From Anaerolineales bacterium (lineage in GTDB: Bacteria > Chloroflexota > Anaerolineae > Anaerolineales > DRMV01): a DNA stretch of 10,739 nt. Every line of letters starts with the position of its first letter. The stretch's first letter is position 1. Under the pieces are notes generated by a model. That model did not search any database. It was not told where the DNA came from and saw nothing but the letters and a program-made list of their open reading frames with translations. The stretch is from assembly GCA_015484985.1 (NCBI GenBank), contig WFUL01000189.1, positions 1 through 10,739 of the forward strand, written 5' to 3'. Shown in pieces: positions 1 to 7,634 of this stretch. A program made the translations under genes and the position numbers.

Positions 1-1779
1 CAGGGAAAAACGCCGCCGCTGCAGGTCCTGGTAGTACTGCCGGAACAGGGCTTCGTCGCCGCTCAGGGAACGGTCGGCCAGAAGTTTCTTTTCATAATCT
101 GGGACCAAAGGCACCCGGACGTATCCAAAGGTCAGGAGCTGACGCTGGTCCATGAACAGCACCTCGCCTTCGGTAAGGGCCTCCTGGGTCGCCTGTTGCA
201 AGAAGGCCAGCGCCTCCTGCTGGACTTCAGGCGAGGGCAGGCGGGGACGAAAGGCGAATCCGTAACCCCAGAAAAGCACCACCATAGGGCCCAGGAGGGC
301 CCAAAGGACCAGGGGCTTGGGGAGGGCGGCCAGGAGACGGTCCTCCAGGCGTTGCCAGTGCCACCCCACCATCAGCAGCAGGCCCAGCAGGTACATATCC
401 AGATTGTGCAGATTGTCGCCGCCGCCGATTTTGGTGCTGATGACCAGGCCCACCACGAAGAACGCCAGGAGCATCAGCCCGCCATACACCCGGGCCCAAC
501 CAGATGGCACCTCCCGATAGCGGCGCCAGGCCCATGCCAGGGCCAGCACCACCGCGCCCGTACCCAGCACCACCCCGGGCAGGATGCCCAGGGGGAAGGT
601 GGGGTTGGGGAGCAACCGGTGCCACAGGAAGGATTGGTACGTCAGGGTCTTCCAGAGGGCCTGGGGCGTCAACTGGCCAAACTGGCTGTGGGATTTAAGT
701 TGCTCAATGCCCGCGTGACCATCCAGGCGGGCCAACAGATTGACGAAACCCTCCCCGTCCAACCACTGCACCAGGACCAAAGAACCAACCAACGCGCTGA
801 GGAGGGGAACCAGGTGACGCCTCCACCACTGGCGGGTACGGGGGTCGCCGTCGGCCAGGAAGAGGAACAGCGCCCACATGAAGGGCGCGAACACCCAGGT
901 AAAGCGAGTGATACGCACCAAATAGCCCGCAAGCAACAAATAGGCCGCTCGTGCCAGGATGTGCTCGCGTTGGGCTCCATACCAGACCAAAATCGCAGCC
1001 AACACAAGGGGGGTGTAAATGGGTCCCTGGGCCAAGAAAAGAAAGCCCCATAAAGGCATAACCCACCATGGCATGGAACCCGCATCCTGGGAAGGTCTCC
1101 GAAACAGCATCCAGGTCAAGAACAGGTAGGGCACGGTGAACAAAAACGCGTTCCAGAAGCGGGCCATCCCGATGGAAGCCCCTGGGTACAGGTAAACCAA
1201 ACCCCACAAGAGAATGCGCCCGGGGTCGTTGAATACAGGGATGGGCTTATCCAGAGGATACAAGTAACGCTCACGCCCAAAAATGAGCGAACGGTCCCAC
1301 AGCCGATTACCCTCCGACCAGGTCAAGGAGAAGGGAAAGGACACCACGTCCGTATAGGGGGACAGAAAGGCCAGGCCGAACCAGGTCACCAAGAGCACTT
1401 TGAGCAAGTCCTCTTGACGTCGAGAGCCCTGCAAGGTCCACACCCCAAAAATCGTCCATGCAATGCCCAACAGGAACAATCCCCGCCGGTGCACCTTCCA
1501 GGCAAGGGGGGAGAACAGGAAAACGTAGAAAAGAGCGGCTAACAACCCGATTTGCAACGCCCGTCGCACCCATACCGGAAGACGATGCAAACCGGCCCAC
1601 ACCTCGTCCCGTTGCCCAAGCCATCCCACCAGCAGCCAGGTGGCGAAGGACAGGCCCAAAACGACCACCTTCACCCACCACAGGCGGGACGTCCACTTTC
1701 CCGAGACCAGGACCGATGCGTGGAACGCTGCCCACAGATGCAAACCCAATCCCAGGAGCACCCAGGTTGCTTTTTTCAT
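1..1779 (-). CDS. Polytopic membrane protein, GT-C/GT39-like putative glycosyltransferase (partial, runs off left edge)
   Basis: This is an uninterrupted reading frame of 593 codons from the ATG at 1779 to the window edge, with no stop, so the C-terminus is missing. I translated it by hand. The first 510 residues are dominated by hydrophobic helices (about 10-13 by eye) separated by short loops. A soluble tail follows, with a Tyr/Glu/Lys/Asp-rich stretch near 545-593. An acidic loop around 154-172 contains W-S-E-G-N-R followed by W-D, a plausible place for the acidic catalytic residue that GT-C enzymes carry in their first outer loop. A second conserved-looking loop, K-I-G-G-G-D-N-L-H-N, lies at 450-459. 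GT-C enzymes take sugar from polyprenyl-phosphate donors on the outer face of the membrane. The preceding GT2 gene could make such a donor, and its stop codon overlaps this start (ATGA). The GT-C assignment is by topology and context; it could instead be an O-antigen-polymerase-like or unassigned membrane protein. Confidence 0.72.
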   Translation of the reverse strand, partial: MKKATWVLLGLGLHLWAAFHASVLVSGKWTSRLWWVKVVVLGLSFATWLLVGWLGQRDEVWAGLHRLPVWVRRALQIGLLAALFYVFLFSPLAWKVHRRGLFLLGIAWTIFGVWTLQGSRRQEDLLKVLLVTWFGLAFLSPYTDVVSFPFSLTWSEGNRLWDRSLIFGRERYLYPLDKPIPVFNDPGRILLWGLVYLYPGASIGMARFWNAFLFTVPYLFLTWMLFRRPSQDAGSMPWWVMPLWGFLFLAQGPIYTPLVLAAILVWYGAQREHILARAAYLLLAGYLVRITRFTWVFAPFMWALFLFLADGDPRTRQWWRRHLVPLLSALVGSLVLVQWLDGEGFVNLLARLDGHAGIEQLKSHSQFGQLTPQALWKTLTYQSFLWHRLLPNPTFPLGILPGVVLGTGAVVLALAWAWRRYREVPSGWARVYGGLMLLAFFVVGLVISTKIGGGDNLHNLDMYLLGLLLMVGWHWQRLEDRLLAALPKPLVLWALLGPMVVLFWGYGFAFRPRLPSPEVQQEALAFLQQATQEALTEGEVLFMDQRQLLTFGYVRVPLVPDYEKKLLADRSLSGDEALFRQYYQDLQRRRFSL

Positions 1780-2765
1780 TGCCCTTCCTCGCATCCTTTG
1801 TCTGGGATGATGTTCAGTTTCTGGCGCACCACATAGATGGGCTTCCCTTGCGACTCATGATAAATCCGCACCAACAACTCGGCAATCATCCCCATCAAAA
1901 TGGATTGGAAACCCAAAATGATGAACATCTGGCTGATAAGGAAGAGGGGCGAGGTGAGCATACCCACCTGCCAGAAAATACGTCGTACGATAAGGAAAAG
2001 CAACAACAACCACCCGGGTACCAGGAGCAAAAGCCCCATGCCCCCAAACAGATAAATGGGCTTTTGGGAAAAGGAAATCAAGTACTTCACGGTGATGAGG
2101 TCCAATAAAACCTTCAGCGTGCGCCCCAGACCGTACTTGGAACGCCCAAAACGACGAGGGTGGTGGCGCACCGGGATTTCGACAATACGCGCGCCCACCG
2201 CGGAAGCGTACGCGGGAATGAAGCGATGCATTTCCCCGTACAGGCGAAAGGATTGCAGGATGTCCCGCCGATACGCTTTCAGAGTGCACCCATAGTCATG
2301 CAACGGCACTCCGGTCACCCAGGAAATCAGGGCGTTGGCGATGCGGGAGGGGAGTACCCGGGTCAGGAAAGGGTCTTTGCGGTCCTTGCGCCAGCCGCTG
2401 ACCACATCGGCGCCCTCTTCGATTTTGGCCAGCAGTCGGGGGATATCCTCCGGGTCATTCTGCAAATCCGCGTCCATCAACACGATGACCTGGCCTTGGG
2501 CATGATCGACCCCGGCGGCGATGGCCGCAGTCTGTCCAAAGTTCCGGCGGAGAATCAAGACGCGCACGTGCTCCGGGTCCTGCTGGGCTAACTGGGTCAA
2601 AACCTCCGTACTCCCATCGGTGCTCCCGTCGTCCACGAAGACGACCTCCCAGGTCCATGGATGTTGTGCGAACACACGGTGGAGATGCTCATAGAGCAGG
2701 GGCAGGTTTTCACGCTCGTTGTAGACCGGGACGACCACGGACACATGCGGCTCATATGCTTCCAT
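1776..2765 (-). CDS. GT2 family glycosyltransferase, DPM1/GtrB/ArnC-like polyprenyl-phosphate sugar transferase
   Basis: The product has 329 residues, the usual size for a GtrB/ArnC-type enzyme. The N-terminal GT-A domain (about 7-230) shows the start V-S-V-V-V-P-V-Y-N-E (8-17), the nucleotide-binding D-D-G-S-T-D (45-50), R-R-N-F-G-Q (73-78) and the metal-binding D-A-D (98-100) followed by L-Q. It also has Y-G-C (158-160), H-R-F-I-P (180-184) and R-F-G-R-S-K-Y (205-211), all typical of dolichol/undecaprenyl-phosphate glycosyltransferases. Two transmembrane helices follow (about 237-260 and 273-300). Members move a sugar from a nucleotide donor to undecaprenyl phosphate on the cytoplasmic face. 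The specific sugar cannot be told. The ATG at 2765 is preceded by GAGGAGG with a 5-nt spacer. The gene overlaps the upstream membrane gene by 14 bp and the downstream one by 4 bp, so it is almost certainly co-transcribed and coupled. Confidence 0.92.
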   Translation of the reverse strand: MEAYEPHVSVVVPVYNERENLPLLYEHLHRVFAQHPWTWEVVFVDDGSTDGSTEVLTQLAQQDPEHVRVLILRRNFGQTAAIAAGVDHAQGQVIVLMDADLQNDPEDIPRLLAKIEEGADVVSGWRKDRKDPFLTRVLPSRIANALISWVTGVPLHDYGCTLKAYRRDILQSFRLYGEMHRFIPAYASAVGARIVEIPVRHHPRRFGRSKYGLGRTLKVLLDLITVKYLISFSQKPIYLFGGMGLLLLVPGWLLLLFLIVRRIFWQVGMLTSPLFLISQMFIILGFQSILMGMIAELLVRIYHESQGKPIYVVRQKLNIIPDKGCEEGQ

Positions 2766-3783
2766 AGAGACCTCCTCTGCGATGCAGGGATTTGACCCCC
2801 ATAGCCGCCTCTTTCAGCACGCCGGGAAGCCACAACACACCCGGTAGGAGAATGAGCAAGGGGAGAAAGCGAGCCAGTAAAGCCAATGCCGCGGCTTGCG
2901 CGGGCGTCGCTCCCAATAGTGGATACAACACCACATAAGCGCTCTCGGCTACACCAAGGCCGTTGAGGGAGATAGGAAGCAAAACCAGCAAATAAATCAA
3001 GACATGGACACCCAACACCTGCACGTAGGATACAGACATTCCCACCGCCCGGGCAAGAACGTAAATACTCCCGATCTGGATAAGATTGGACATCCATGCC
3101 CAGAAGAAACCCCACAGCAGGCCTGCGGGTCTCTGGCCCCATGGATGAATCCACCGTTTCCACACGATTTCCAGATGGTGTCGGAGGGAAGACCGAGCCA
3201 GGTATCCCAACCCAAACAAAATCACAATGAGCACGAGAGGAATCGCCACCTTCTCCCCACGCCAGCGGAAATACACCGATACATCGGTAACATCCCGAAA
3301 AATCCAGACCGTTACGGGGAGCAAACAAAGCATGGAAAGTAAATTCAAGACGCGGTCCAACACCACCGAGGCCAGGGCAATGGAGGCTCGGGGAACATGG
3401 GGCAAAAGGGCAGCACCCCGCAAGCCATCTCCTCCCACGCTGCTGGGTAGAAAGTTGGAGGTCAAATAACCTACCCAGGAGAGTCGGAAAACCACACGTT
3501 CCGACAATAACGGATGTTGGGCCCGTAACAAAGCCCACCAACGCAACGTATTGAAGACCTGTCCGAACAGAAACCCGGCACCGGCCAGTGTGAGCAAAGG
3601 CCAGGAGAGGGTTTGCATAAGTTGCCTAACCTGGGCCCACGCCTGTTGGGAAAGCACCCACACCAGAAAACCAAGGCCCAGTACTGTGCCACCCAACCGT
3701 ATCCAGAAAAGGGGGCGTCCGTACAACGGCCGCGAACCCGTTCTCTCTTCCATAACCGGCGCTCTCTTGGCTGGTTCGCCCAT
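2752..3783 (-). CDS. LPG_synthase_TM / UPF0104 family integral membrane protein (flippase-like domain)
   Basis: The product has 343 residues counted from ATG 3783, with about eight hydrophobic helices. The family signature F-L-P-S-S-V-G-G-D-G-L-R-G lies near 111-123. The second family block is L-N-G-L-G-V-A-E-S-A-Y near 274-284, and an arginine/aspartate helix V-V-L-D-R-V lies near 140-145. This is the membrane half seen in MprF (where it flips lysyl-phosphatidylglycerol) and in stand-alone proteins encoded beside glycosyltransferases. There is no soluble aminoacyl-transfer domain, so it is not a complete MprF. It is the first gene of the leftward operon. A GTG start at 3795 is possible, but it shares its first base with the GGAG ribosome site. 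ATG 3783 is better placed relative to that GGAG and the TATAAT upstream. A lipid-carrier translocation role is inference; it could also anchor or assist the neighbouring glycosyltransferase. Confidence 0.85.
   Translation of the reverse strand: MGEPAKRAPVMEERTGSRPLYGRPLFWIRLGGTVLGLGFLVWVLSQQAWAQVRQLMQTLSWPLLTLAGAGFLFGQVFNTLRWWALLRAQHPLLSERVVFRLSWVGYLTSNFLPSSVGGDGLRGAALLPHVPRASIALASVVLDRVLNLLSMLCLLPVTVWIFRDVTDVSVYFRWRGEKVAIPLVLIVILFGLGYLARSSLRHHLEIVWKRWIHPWGQRPAGLLWGFFWAWMSNLIQIGSIYVLARAVGMSVSYVQVLGVHVLIYLLVLLPISLNGLGVAESAYVVLYPLLGATPAQAAALALLARFLPLLILLPGVLWLPGVLKEAAMGVKSLHRRGGLYGSI
2771..2777 (-). promoter_or_regulatory. Ribosome binding site (GAGGAGG) for the GT2 gene
   Basis: Read on the minus strand, GAGGAGG lies 5 nt before the ATG at 2765, inside the end of the upstream gene. 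It fixes the start and shows that translation can initiate within the overlap. Confidence 0.75.
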
Positions 3784-3812
3784 AAAAACACTCACTCCAA
3801 TAAGTCCTGCCT

Positions 3813-3818
3813 ATTATA
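3813..3818 (-). promoter_or_regulatory. Candidate -10 element (TATAAT) of the leftward envelope operon
   Basis: On the minus strand a perfect TATAAT lies about 30 bases before the ATG at 3783, which would give a short leader of about 20-25 nt carrying the GGAG site. No good -35 hexamer is found 16-18 bases upstream (the sequence there is of the GGAAGG type), so the promoter may be weak or need an activator. Confidence 0.5.
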
Positions 3819-3885
3819 ACGAACCCCATGCCTTCCCTTCCGCTCGGGCTGCCCGAAGAGACTGTTTCAGTAACGCGGCGTATCC

Positions 3886-3891
3886 TTGACA
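3886..3891 (+). promoter_or_regulatory. Perfect TTGACA hexamer, possible alternative rightward -35
   Basis: A consensus -35 hexamer, but the base run 17 nt downstream (AATTTT) is a poor -10. It may be a weak second promoter for the HD-GYP gene or coincidence. The rightward promoter at 3919-3947 is better balanced. Confidence 0.25.
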
Positions 3892-3906
3892 AGCCGATTT
3901 CACCAC

Positions 3907-3929
3907 GCAATTTTACCCTTGCAAATTGC
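3907..3929. repeat. Inverted repeat GCAATTT-N9-AAATTGC, possible operator
   Basis: Two perfect 7-bp arms (3907-3913 and 3923-3929) are separated by 9 bases and centred at 3918. The right arm overlaps the candidate -35 hexamer at 3919-3924, where a bound dimeric regulator would block or modulate the rightward promoter. A shorter nested palindrome, TGCAA-A-TTGCA, lies at 3920-3930. No T-tract follows, so it does not look like a terminator. Confidence 0.45.
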
Positions 3930-3947
3930 ATCCACTTTCAATATGAT
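3919..3947 (+). promoter_or_regulatory. Candidate promoter TTGCAA-N17-TATGAT for the HD-GYP gene
   Basis: The -35 TTGCAA (3919-3924) matches consensus at four of six bases. The -10 TATGAT (3942-3947) matches five of six, and the spacing is the ideal 17 bp. Transcription would begin near 3954, giving a leader of about 177 nt. It overlaps the dyad at 3907-3929. Confidence 0.5.
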
Positions 3948-4119
3948 GAGTTACAGCCTATTTGTTTCACAAGAGAAAAAATTTTGCATTTGGGAGGCCC
4001 GTGGACATCCCCCTCGCGCTCCCGTTGAGGTTGTAGCCCAACAAAGGGTCTTTTTCCTGCCTCCATGTTCCTCTCGTGGTGTAGGATTAAAGGTGAACGG
4101 AGAAAGTCAAACCTTGTAC

Positions 4120-4124
4120 AGGAG
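4120..4124 (+). promoter_or_regulatory. Ribosome binding site (AGGAG) deciding the HD-GYP start
   Basis: AGGAG lies 6 nt before the ATG at 4131, while the in-frame ATG at 4065 has no such site. It therefore removes 22 non-conserved residues from the longest reading. A TCCTG at 4055-4059 in the leader is complementary to CAGGA at 4119-4123 and could mask the site. Confidence 0.8.
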
Positions 4125-4130
4125 TTTTGT

Positions 4131-7100
4131 ATGCCTAAAGGCCTTCGTGTCCTATATAGTGATGCATCCGTCTCAGACCGCCAGAAAGTACGCCATACCC
4201 TTTCAAACACGCCTTTCTCCCTAATCGAAGTCACGACGGGAGCCGAACTGGTTGACGCTCTGGAAAAACAAGATGTGGATATCGTCTTGACAGACCTCAA
4301 CCTGCCGGACGCCAAGGGCTTGCGCGTTCTGCAAGTGGTGCAAGAAGTGGATCCGCATCTTCCGGTCTTCATCATTACCCGGCGGACCCGGGAAGACCAG
4401 GCCATGGAGGCCGTCCGACGAGGTGCTGCCGATTACTTGCTTAAGACCGCGCAAGATTTACGACGTCTTCCCTTCCGGCTGCAACTGGCCTGGGAAAGGG
4501 CCCACATGCGTCGCGAGCAGGATGCCCTGCTGGCTCAATGGCGTACCCGGGAGGAACAATTCCGAACGTATTTGACCTATGCCAATGACTTCATCTTTAC
4601 CCTTGATGCCCAGGGGCGCTTTACTTTTGTGAACCAGGCCCTTTGTCAGGCCCTGGGATATGAAGAGCGAGAACTCCTGGGAAGACAAGCCCTGGACCTC
4701 GTGGCTCCCGAGGCGCGCGAGCAGGCCGCGGAATTGCTGCGGCGCATTTGGGCCGGAAAAACGGTGAAGACAGCAGTCCTTCCCGTCCAAACGCGCACAG
4801 GTCAGCGTCTCATCGTACAAATCCGGGGACGCATCTTTCTGAAAGAAGACCAGACGAAGGAAACCTTCCATATCGCCCGCGACATTACCGCCCAGGTGCA
4901 GACCGAACAGGCTTTGCGGGAAAGCGAGGAACGCTTCCGCGCCCTGGCGGAGAACGCCACGGTGGCCATCTTCGTCTATTCGGACGAGCGTTTCGTTTAC
5001 GTCAACCCGGCCACCGAATGCATCACCGGATACACGGCCGAGGAGCTGCTCAACATGCCCTTCTGGATGGTCGTGCACCCCGACCATCGAGAACTGGTGC
5101 GCCAACGAGGACTGGCCCGTCAGCGGGGGGAGGAAGTCCTCCCGCACTATGAAATCAAACTGCTACGGAAAGATGGCCAAGTGCGCTGGGTTAACTTCTC
5201 CGCGGCCCGCATTATCTGGCAGGGTCGCCCCGCGGCCATTGGTTCCGCGGTGGATATCACCACGCACAAACAAGCAGAGGCGGCGTTGCAGCTCAGCGAA
5301 GCCCGTTATCGCGCCTTGGTAGAAAACAGCCCCTATGGCATCGCCATTCACCAAGACGGTCAGGTGGTCTTCGTCAACCAATCCGCCGCGCGACTGATAG
5401 GGGCCCAGGACCCGTCAGAATTGCTGGGGCGACGGGTTTTGGATTTCGTTCACCCCGAAGACCGGGGATGGGTCAAGGAGCGTATACGCCATATGCTGGA
5501 AAACCAAGAGCCAGGCCCTATCGTGGAGGAAAGGTTCCTCCTCCTGGACGGCACGGTGATGCACGTCGAGGTGGTGGGGGTCCCCATTCTCTATGACAAC
5601 CGCCCGGCCATCCAGGTTATCTTCCACGACATCACCCACCGTAAACGAGTGGAGGAGCAACGACGCCTGCAAGCCATGGCTCTGAAGCACGCCGCCGATG
5701 CTGTGGTCATTACCGACCTCAACGGAGACATCCTGTGGTGCAACCCCGCCTTCACCCACATGACGGGGTATACCCTCGATGAAGTCCGTGGGCAAAACAT
5801 GCGGCTGCTGAAGTCAGGCGTCCACGGTCGAGATTTCTACAAGAAACTCTGGAACACCATCCTCGCCGGAAAGGTGTGGCGTGGTGAAATCATCAACCGC
5901 CGTAAGGATGGCACCCTTTACCACGCTGAACAGGTGATTGCTCCGGTACACGATGAGCGAGGCAACATCACCCATTTTGTCTCCATTATGCGGAACATTG
6001 AAGAGCGCAAGCGCCACGAACGTCAGATGGAGGCCCAAATCTACATCGCGAAGGCCCTGGGGGAAACCCTGCACCGAGATACCCTGCTGGAGCGCATCCT
6101 GGAAGCAGCCCTCCATGCCATCCCGGCAGCGGAAAAGGGTGCTCTCCTCTTAATGGAGGAGGATGGGGGTCTACGCATCCATACGCTTGTGGGATACGAA
6201 CATCCCGAGCGGATTCGAAATTTCGTGTTCCCTCCGGGCGTGGGACTGGCCGCTCAAGTCGTCCAAGAGCGTCGGCCTCTGTTGGTCCACGACACCTATG
6301 TAAATCCAAGATTCCGTCGAGACGTCCCTATTGCCCGATGGGACGAAATACAAAACATTCGCAGCGTCATCGCGGCCCCGCTATTGCTCGGAGAGCGGGT
6401 ACTGGGCGTCGTCTCGCTGGACAGCTCGGTTCCTCAAAGTTTCGAGGAGCAAGACTTACAGGTTTTGCAGAGCATCGCGTCCACCGCCGCGCTCATCCTG
6501 GAGAGGGCCCAGTTGTTTGAGGAAACCCGTCGCCGAGCGGCCCATCTGGAGGCCATCAACACCGTCCTTATGGACGCCATGAAACACCTTGACAATTTGG
6601 CGGCCTTGTTGGAAAGCACCTTGGATAAACTGTTGGATGTCTTCCAGTTACAGCAAGGGGCCATCTGGATTCCATCCATTAAACCACGCCGCGGGTTCGC
6701 AGTGCTACGTCGGGTACCCCGAACGATCGGATCGCTAACCGCTGAGTACGCCGCGAGGGCCAAAATTCCTTTAGATGAAGTCATTGCCGTCGAGGACCTC
6801 CAAAAGAGTGACCTATTTTCCGGGGCCGACTTCTTCCTGCGTGCGGGAATCCGGGCCATCATGGTCGCGCCTATATGGGCCAAAGGCCGCCGTATTGGGG
6901 GTATTGCCGTAGCCTCATTCCAACCCCGCGTATGGAAAGACGACGAAGTTGCCCTGCTCAACACCCTGGGACGCCAAACTGGTCTGCTCATCGAGCGGGC
7001 TCACTTGTTCGAAGACCTGCAGCAGGCCCATCAAGAGTTGATGGAGGCATACGACGAAACCATCAAAGGATGGGGAAAACTGCTGGAAATGCGGGACGTG

Positions 7101-7628
7101 GAAACCAAAGGGCATACCGACCGGGTCACCGAGCTCACCCTTCGCCTGGCCCGGGCTATGGGTGTGCAGGAGGACGAGTTGGTTCACATCCGACGAGGTG
7201 CGTTGCTGCACGACATCGGAAAAATTGCTATCCCAGACGCCATCCTTCTCAAGCCCGGCCCCCTCACCTCGGCAGAATGGCAACTCATGAAGCGTCATCC
7301 CCAGTTCGCCCTGGATATGCTGGGGGATATTGCCTACCTGCGCCCCGCCCTGGACATCCCCCTCTACCACCACGAGCACTGGGATGGAACCGGTTATCCC
7401 TACGGCCTGAAAGGGGAAGACATCCCCCTCGCGGCCCGCATCTTCGCAGTAGTAGACGTGTATGACGCCCTGACCAACGACAGACCTTATCGTCCAGCCT
7501 GGCCTCGGGAGAAGGCCTTGGATTACATTCGAAACCTTTCTGGACGTCACTTCGACCCCGAAGTCGTCCGGGTATTCTTGAGCCTAATCCAAGAGGGAAA
7601 AGGGGACCTCCAGCGTATCCCCGGTTGA
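4131..7628 (+). CDS. Multi-sensor response-regulator-like cyclic-di-GMP phosphodiesterase (REC-PASx4-GAFx2-HD-GYP)
   Basis: The product has 1165 residues and no membrane helix, so it is cytoplasmic. Domains in order: a receiver domain (about 4-120) with candidate phosphoacceptor D55, T83 and K105; four PAS domains (about 141-255, 264-378, 389-502, 512-625); two GAF domains (about 637-795 and 805-960); and an HD-GYP domain (about 966-1160). The HD-GYP metal and catalytic motifs are complete: H995, the pair H1027-D1028 in L-L-H-D-I-G-K, H1080-H1081 in H-H-E-H-W-D-G, G1088-Y1089-P1090, and D1109 in V-D-V-Y-D-A-L. HD-GYP domains hydrolyse cyclic-di-GMP, so this protein should lower it in response to phosphorylation and/or ligands. 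There is no histidine kinase, GGDEF or EAL domain, so phosphate must come from a separate kinase. In the receiver, only D11 of the usual acidic pair is seen (next residue A12), which may weaken metal binding. The PAS/GAF ligands cannot be read from sequence. Confidence 0.93.
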   Translation: MPKGLRVLYSDASVSDRQKVRHTLSNTPFSLIEVTTGAELVDALEKQDVDIVLTDLNLPDAKGLRVLQVVQEVDPHLPVFIITRRTREDQAMEAVRRGAADYLLKTAQDLRRLPFRLQLAWERAHMRREQDALLAQWRTREEQFRTYLTYANDFIFTLDAQGRFTFVNQALCQALGYEERELLGRQALDLVAPEAREQAAELLRRIWAGKTVKTAVLPVQTRTGQRLIVQIRGRIFLKEDQTKETFHIARDITAQVQTEQALRESEERFRALAENATVAIFVYSDERFVYVNPATECITGYTAEELLNMPFWMVVHPDHRELVRQRGLARQRGEEVLPHYEIKLLRKDGQVRWVNFSAARIIWQGRPAAIGSAVDITTHKQAEAALQLSEARYRALVENSPYGIAIHQDGQVVFVNQSAARLIGAQDPSELLGRRVLDFVHPEDRGWVKERIRHMLENQEPGPIVEERFLLLDGTVMHVEVVGVPILYDNRPAIQVIFHDITHRKRVEEQRRLQAMALKHAADAVVITDLNGDILWCNPAFTHMTGYTLDEVRGQNMRLLKSGVHGRDFYKKLWNTILAGKVWRGEIINRRKDGTLYHAEQVIAPVHDERGNITHFVSIMRNIEERKRHERQMEAQIYIAKALGETLHRDTLLERILEAALHAIPAAEKGALLLMEEDGGLRIHTLVGYEHPERIRNFVFPPGVGLAAQVVQERRPLLVHDTYVNPRFRRDVPIARWDEIQNIRSVIAAPLLLGERVLGVVSLDSSVPQSFEEQDLQVLQSIASTAALILERAQLFEETRRRAAHLEAINTVLMDAMKHLDNLAALLESTLDKLLDVFQLQQGAIWIPSIKPRRGFAVLRRVPRTIGSLTAEYAARAKIPLDEVIAVEDLQKSDLFSGADFFLRAGIRAIMVAPIWAKGRRIGGIAVASFQPRVWKDDEVALLNTLGRQTGLLIERAHLFEDLQQAHQELMEAYDETIKGWGKLLEMRDVETKGHTDRVTELTLRLARAMGVQEDELVHIRRGALLHDIGKIAIPDAILLKPGPLTSAEWQLMKRHPQFALDMLGDIAYLRPALDIPLYHHEHWDGTGYPYGLKGEDIPLAARIFAVVDVYDALTNDRPYRPAWPREKALDYIRNLSGRHFDPEVVRVFLSLIQEGKGDLQRIPG

Positions 7629-7634
7629 GGCCTC
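7629..7634. other. Convergent gene junction, 6 bp between stop codons
   Basis: The rightward HD-GYP gene stops with TGA at 7626-7628 and the leftward transporter stops with TAA at 7637-7635. No hairpin plus T-tract terminator fits between them. The only nearby dyad is a weak one (CGGGA at 7641-7645 with TCCCG at 7651-7655) inside the transporter's last codons. Both transcripts probably run into the opposite gene. Confidence 0.7.

Larger units (their letters stand above)
3784..4130. other. Divergent intergenic control region between the envelope operon and the HD-GYP gene
   Basis: About 350 bases contain no convincing gene. The stretch is visibly more AT-rich than the flanking genes, notably 3895-3990. 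It holds candidate promoters facing both ways, a dyad, and a leader of roughly 175 nt before the rightward gene. Short open frames here lack ribosome sites and recognisable products. I compared the leader by eye with the c-di-GMP riboswitch consensus and saw no match. Confidence 0.7.

Noticed and set aside
196..1053. 285-codon open frame on the plus strand
   Set aside because: It lies opposite the continuous membrane-protein frame. Its product is a low-complexity Gln/His/Gly/Pro-rich chain typical of antisense readings of GC-rich genes, with no ribosome site.
2597..3541. 314-codon minus-strand open frame
   Set aside because: It is a shifted frame across the LPG_synthase_TM gene and the start of the GT2 gene, which both have clear family motifs. 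It has no recognisable product.
4065..4130. Upstream in-frame ATG for the HD-GYP protein
   Set aside because: It lacks a ribosome site and adds 22 residues unlike any receiver-domain start. ATG 4131 has AGGAG at 6 nt.
3954..4130. Possible cyclic-di-GMP riboswitch in front of a cyclic-di-GMP enzyme
   Set aside because: The conserved core of the GEMM motif was not found by eye. A covariance-model search would be decisive.
3828..4224. Short plus-strand open frames of 66 and 112 codons in the divergent region
   Set aside because: They have no ribosome sites or recognisable products, and they overlap the promoter elements and the start of the HD-GYP gene.
4458..5147. 229-codon minus-strand open frame inside the HD-GYP gene
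   Set aside because: Antisense shadow of the PAS-domain coding region; no family features.
6915..7550. 211-codon minus-strand open frame
   Set aside because: It is opposite the well-conserved GAF/HD-GYP coding region; no family features.
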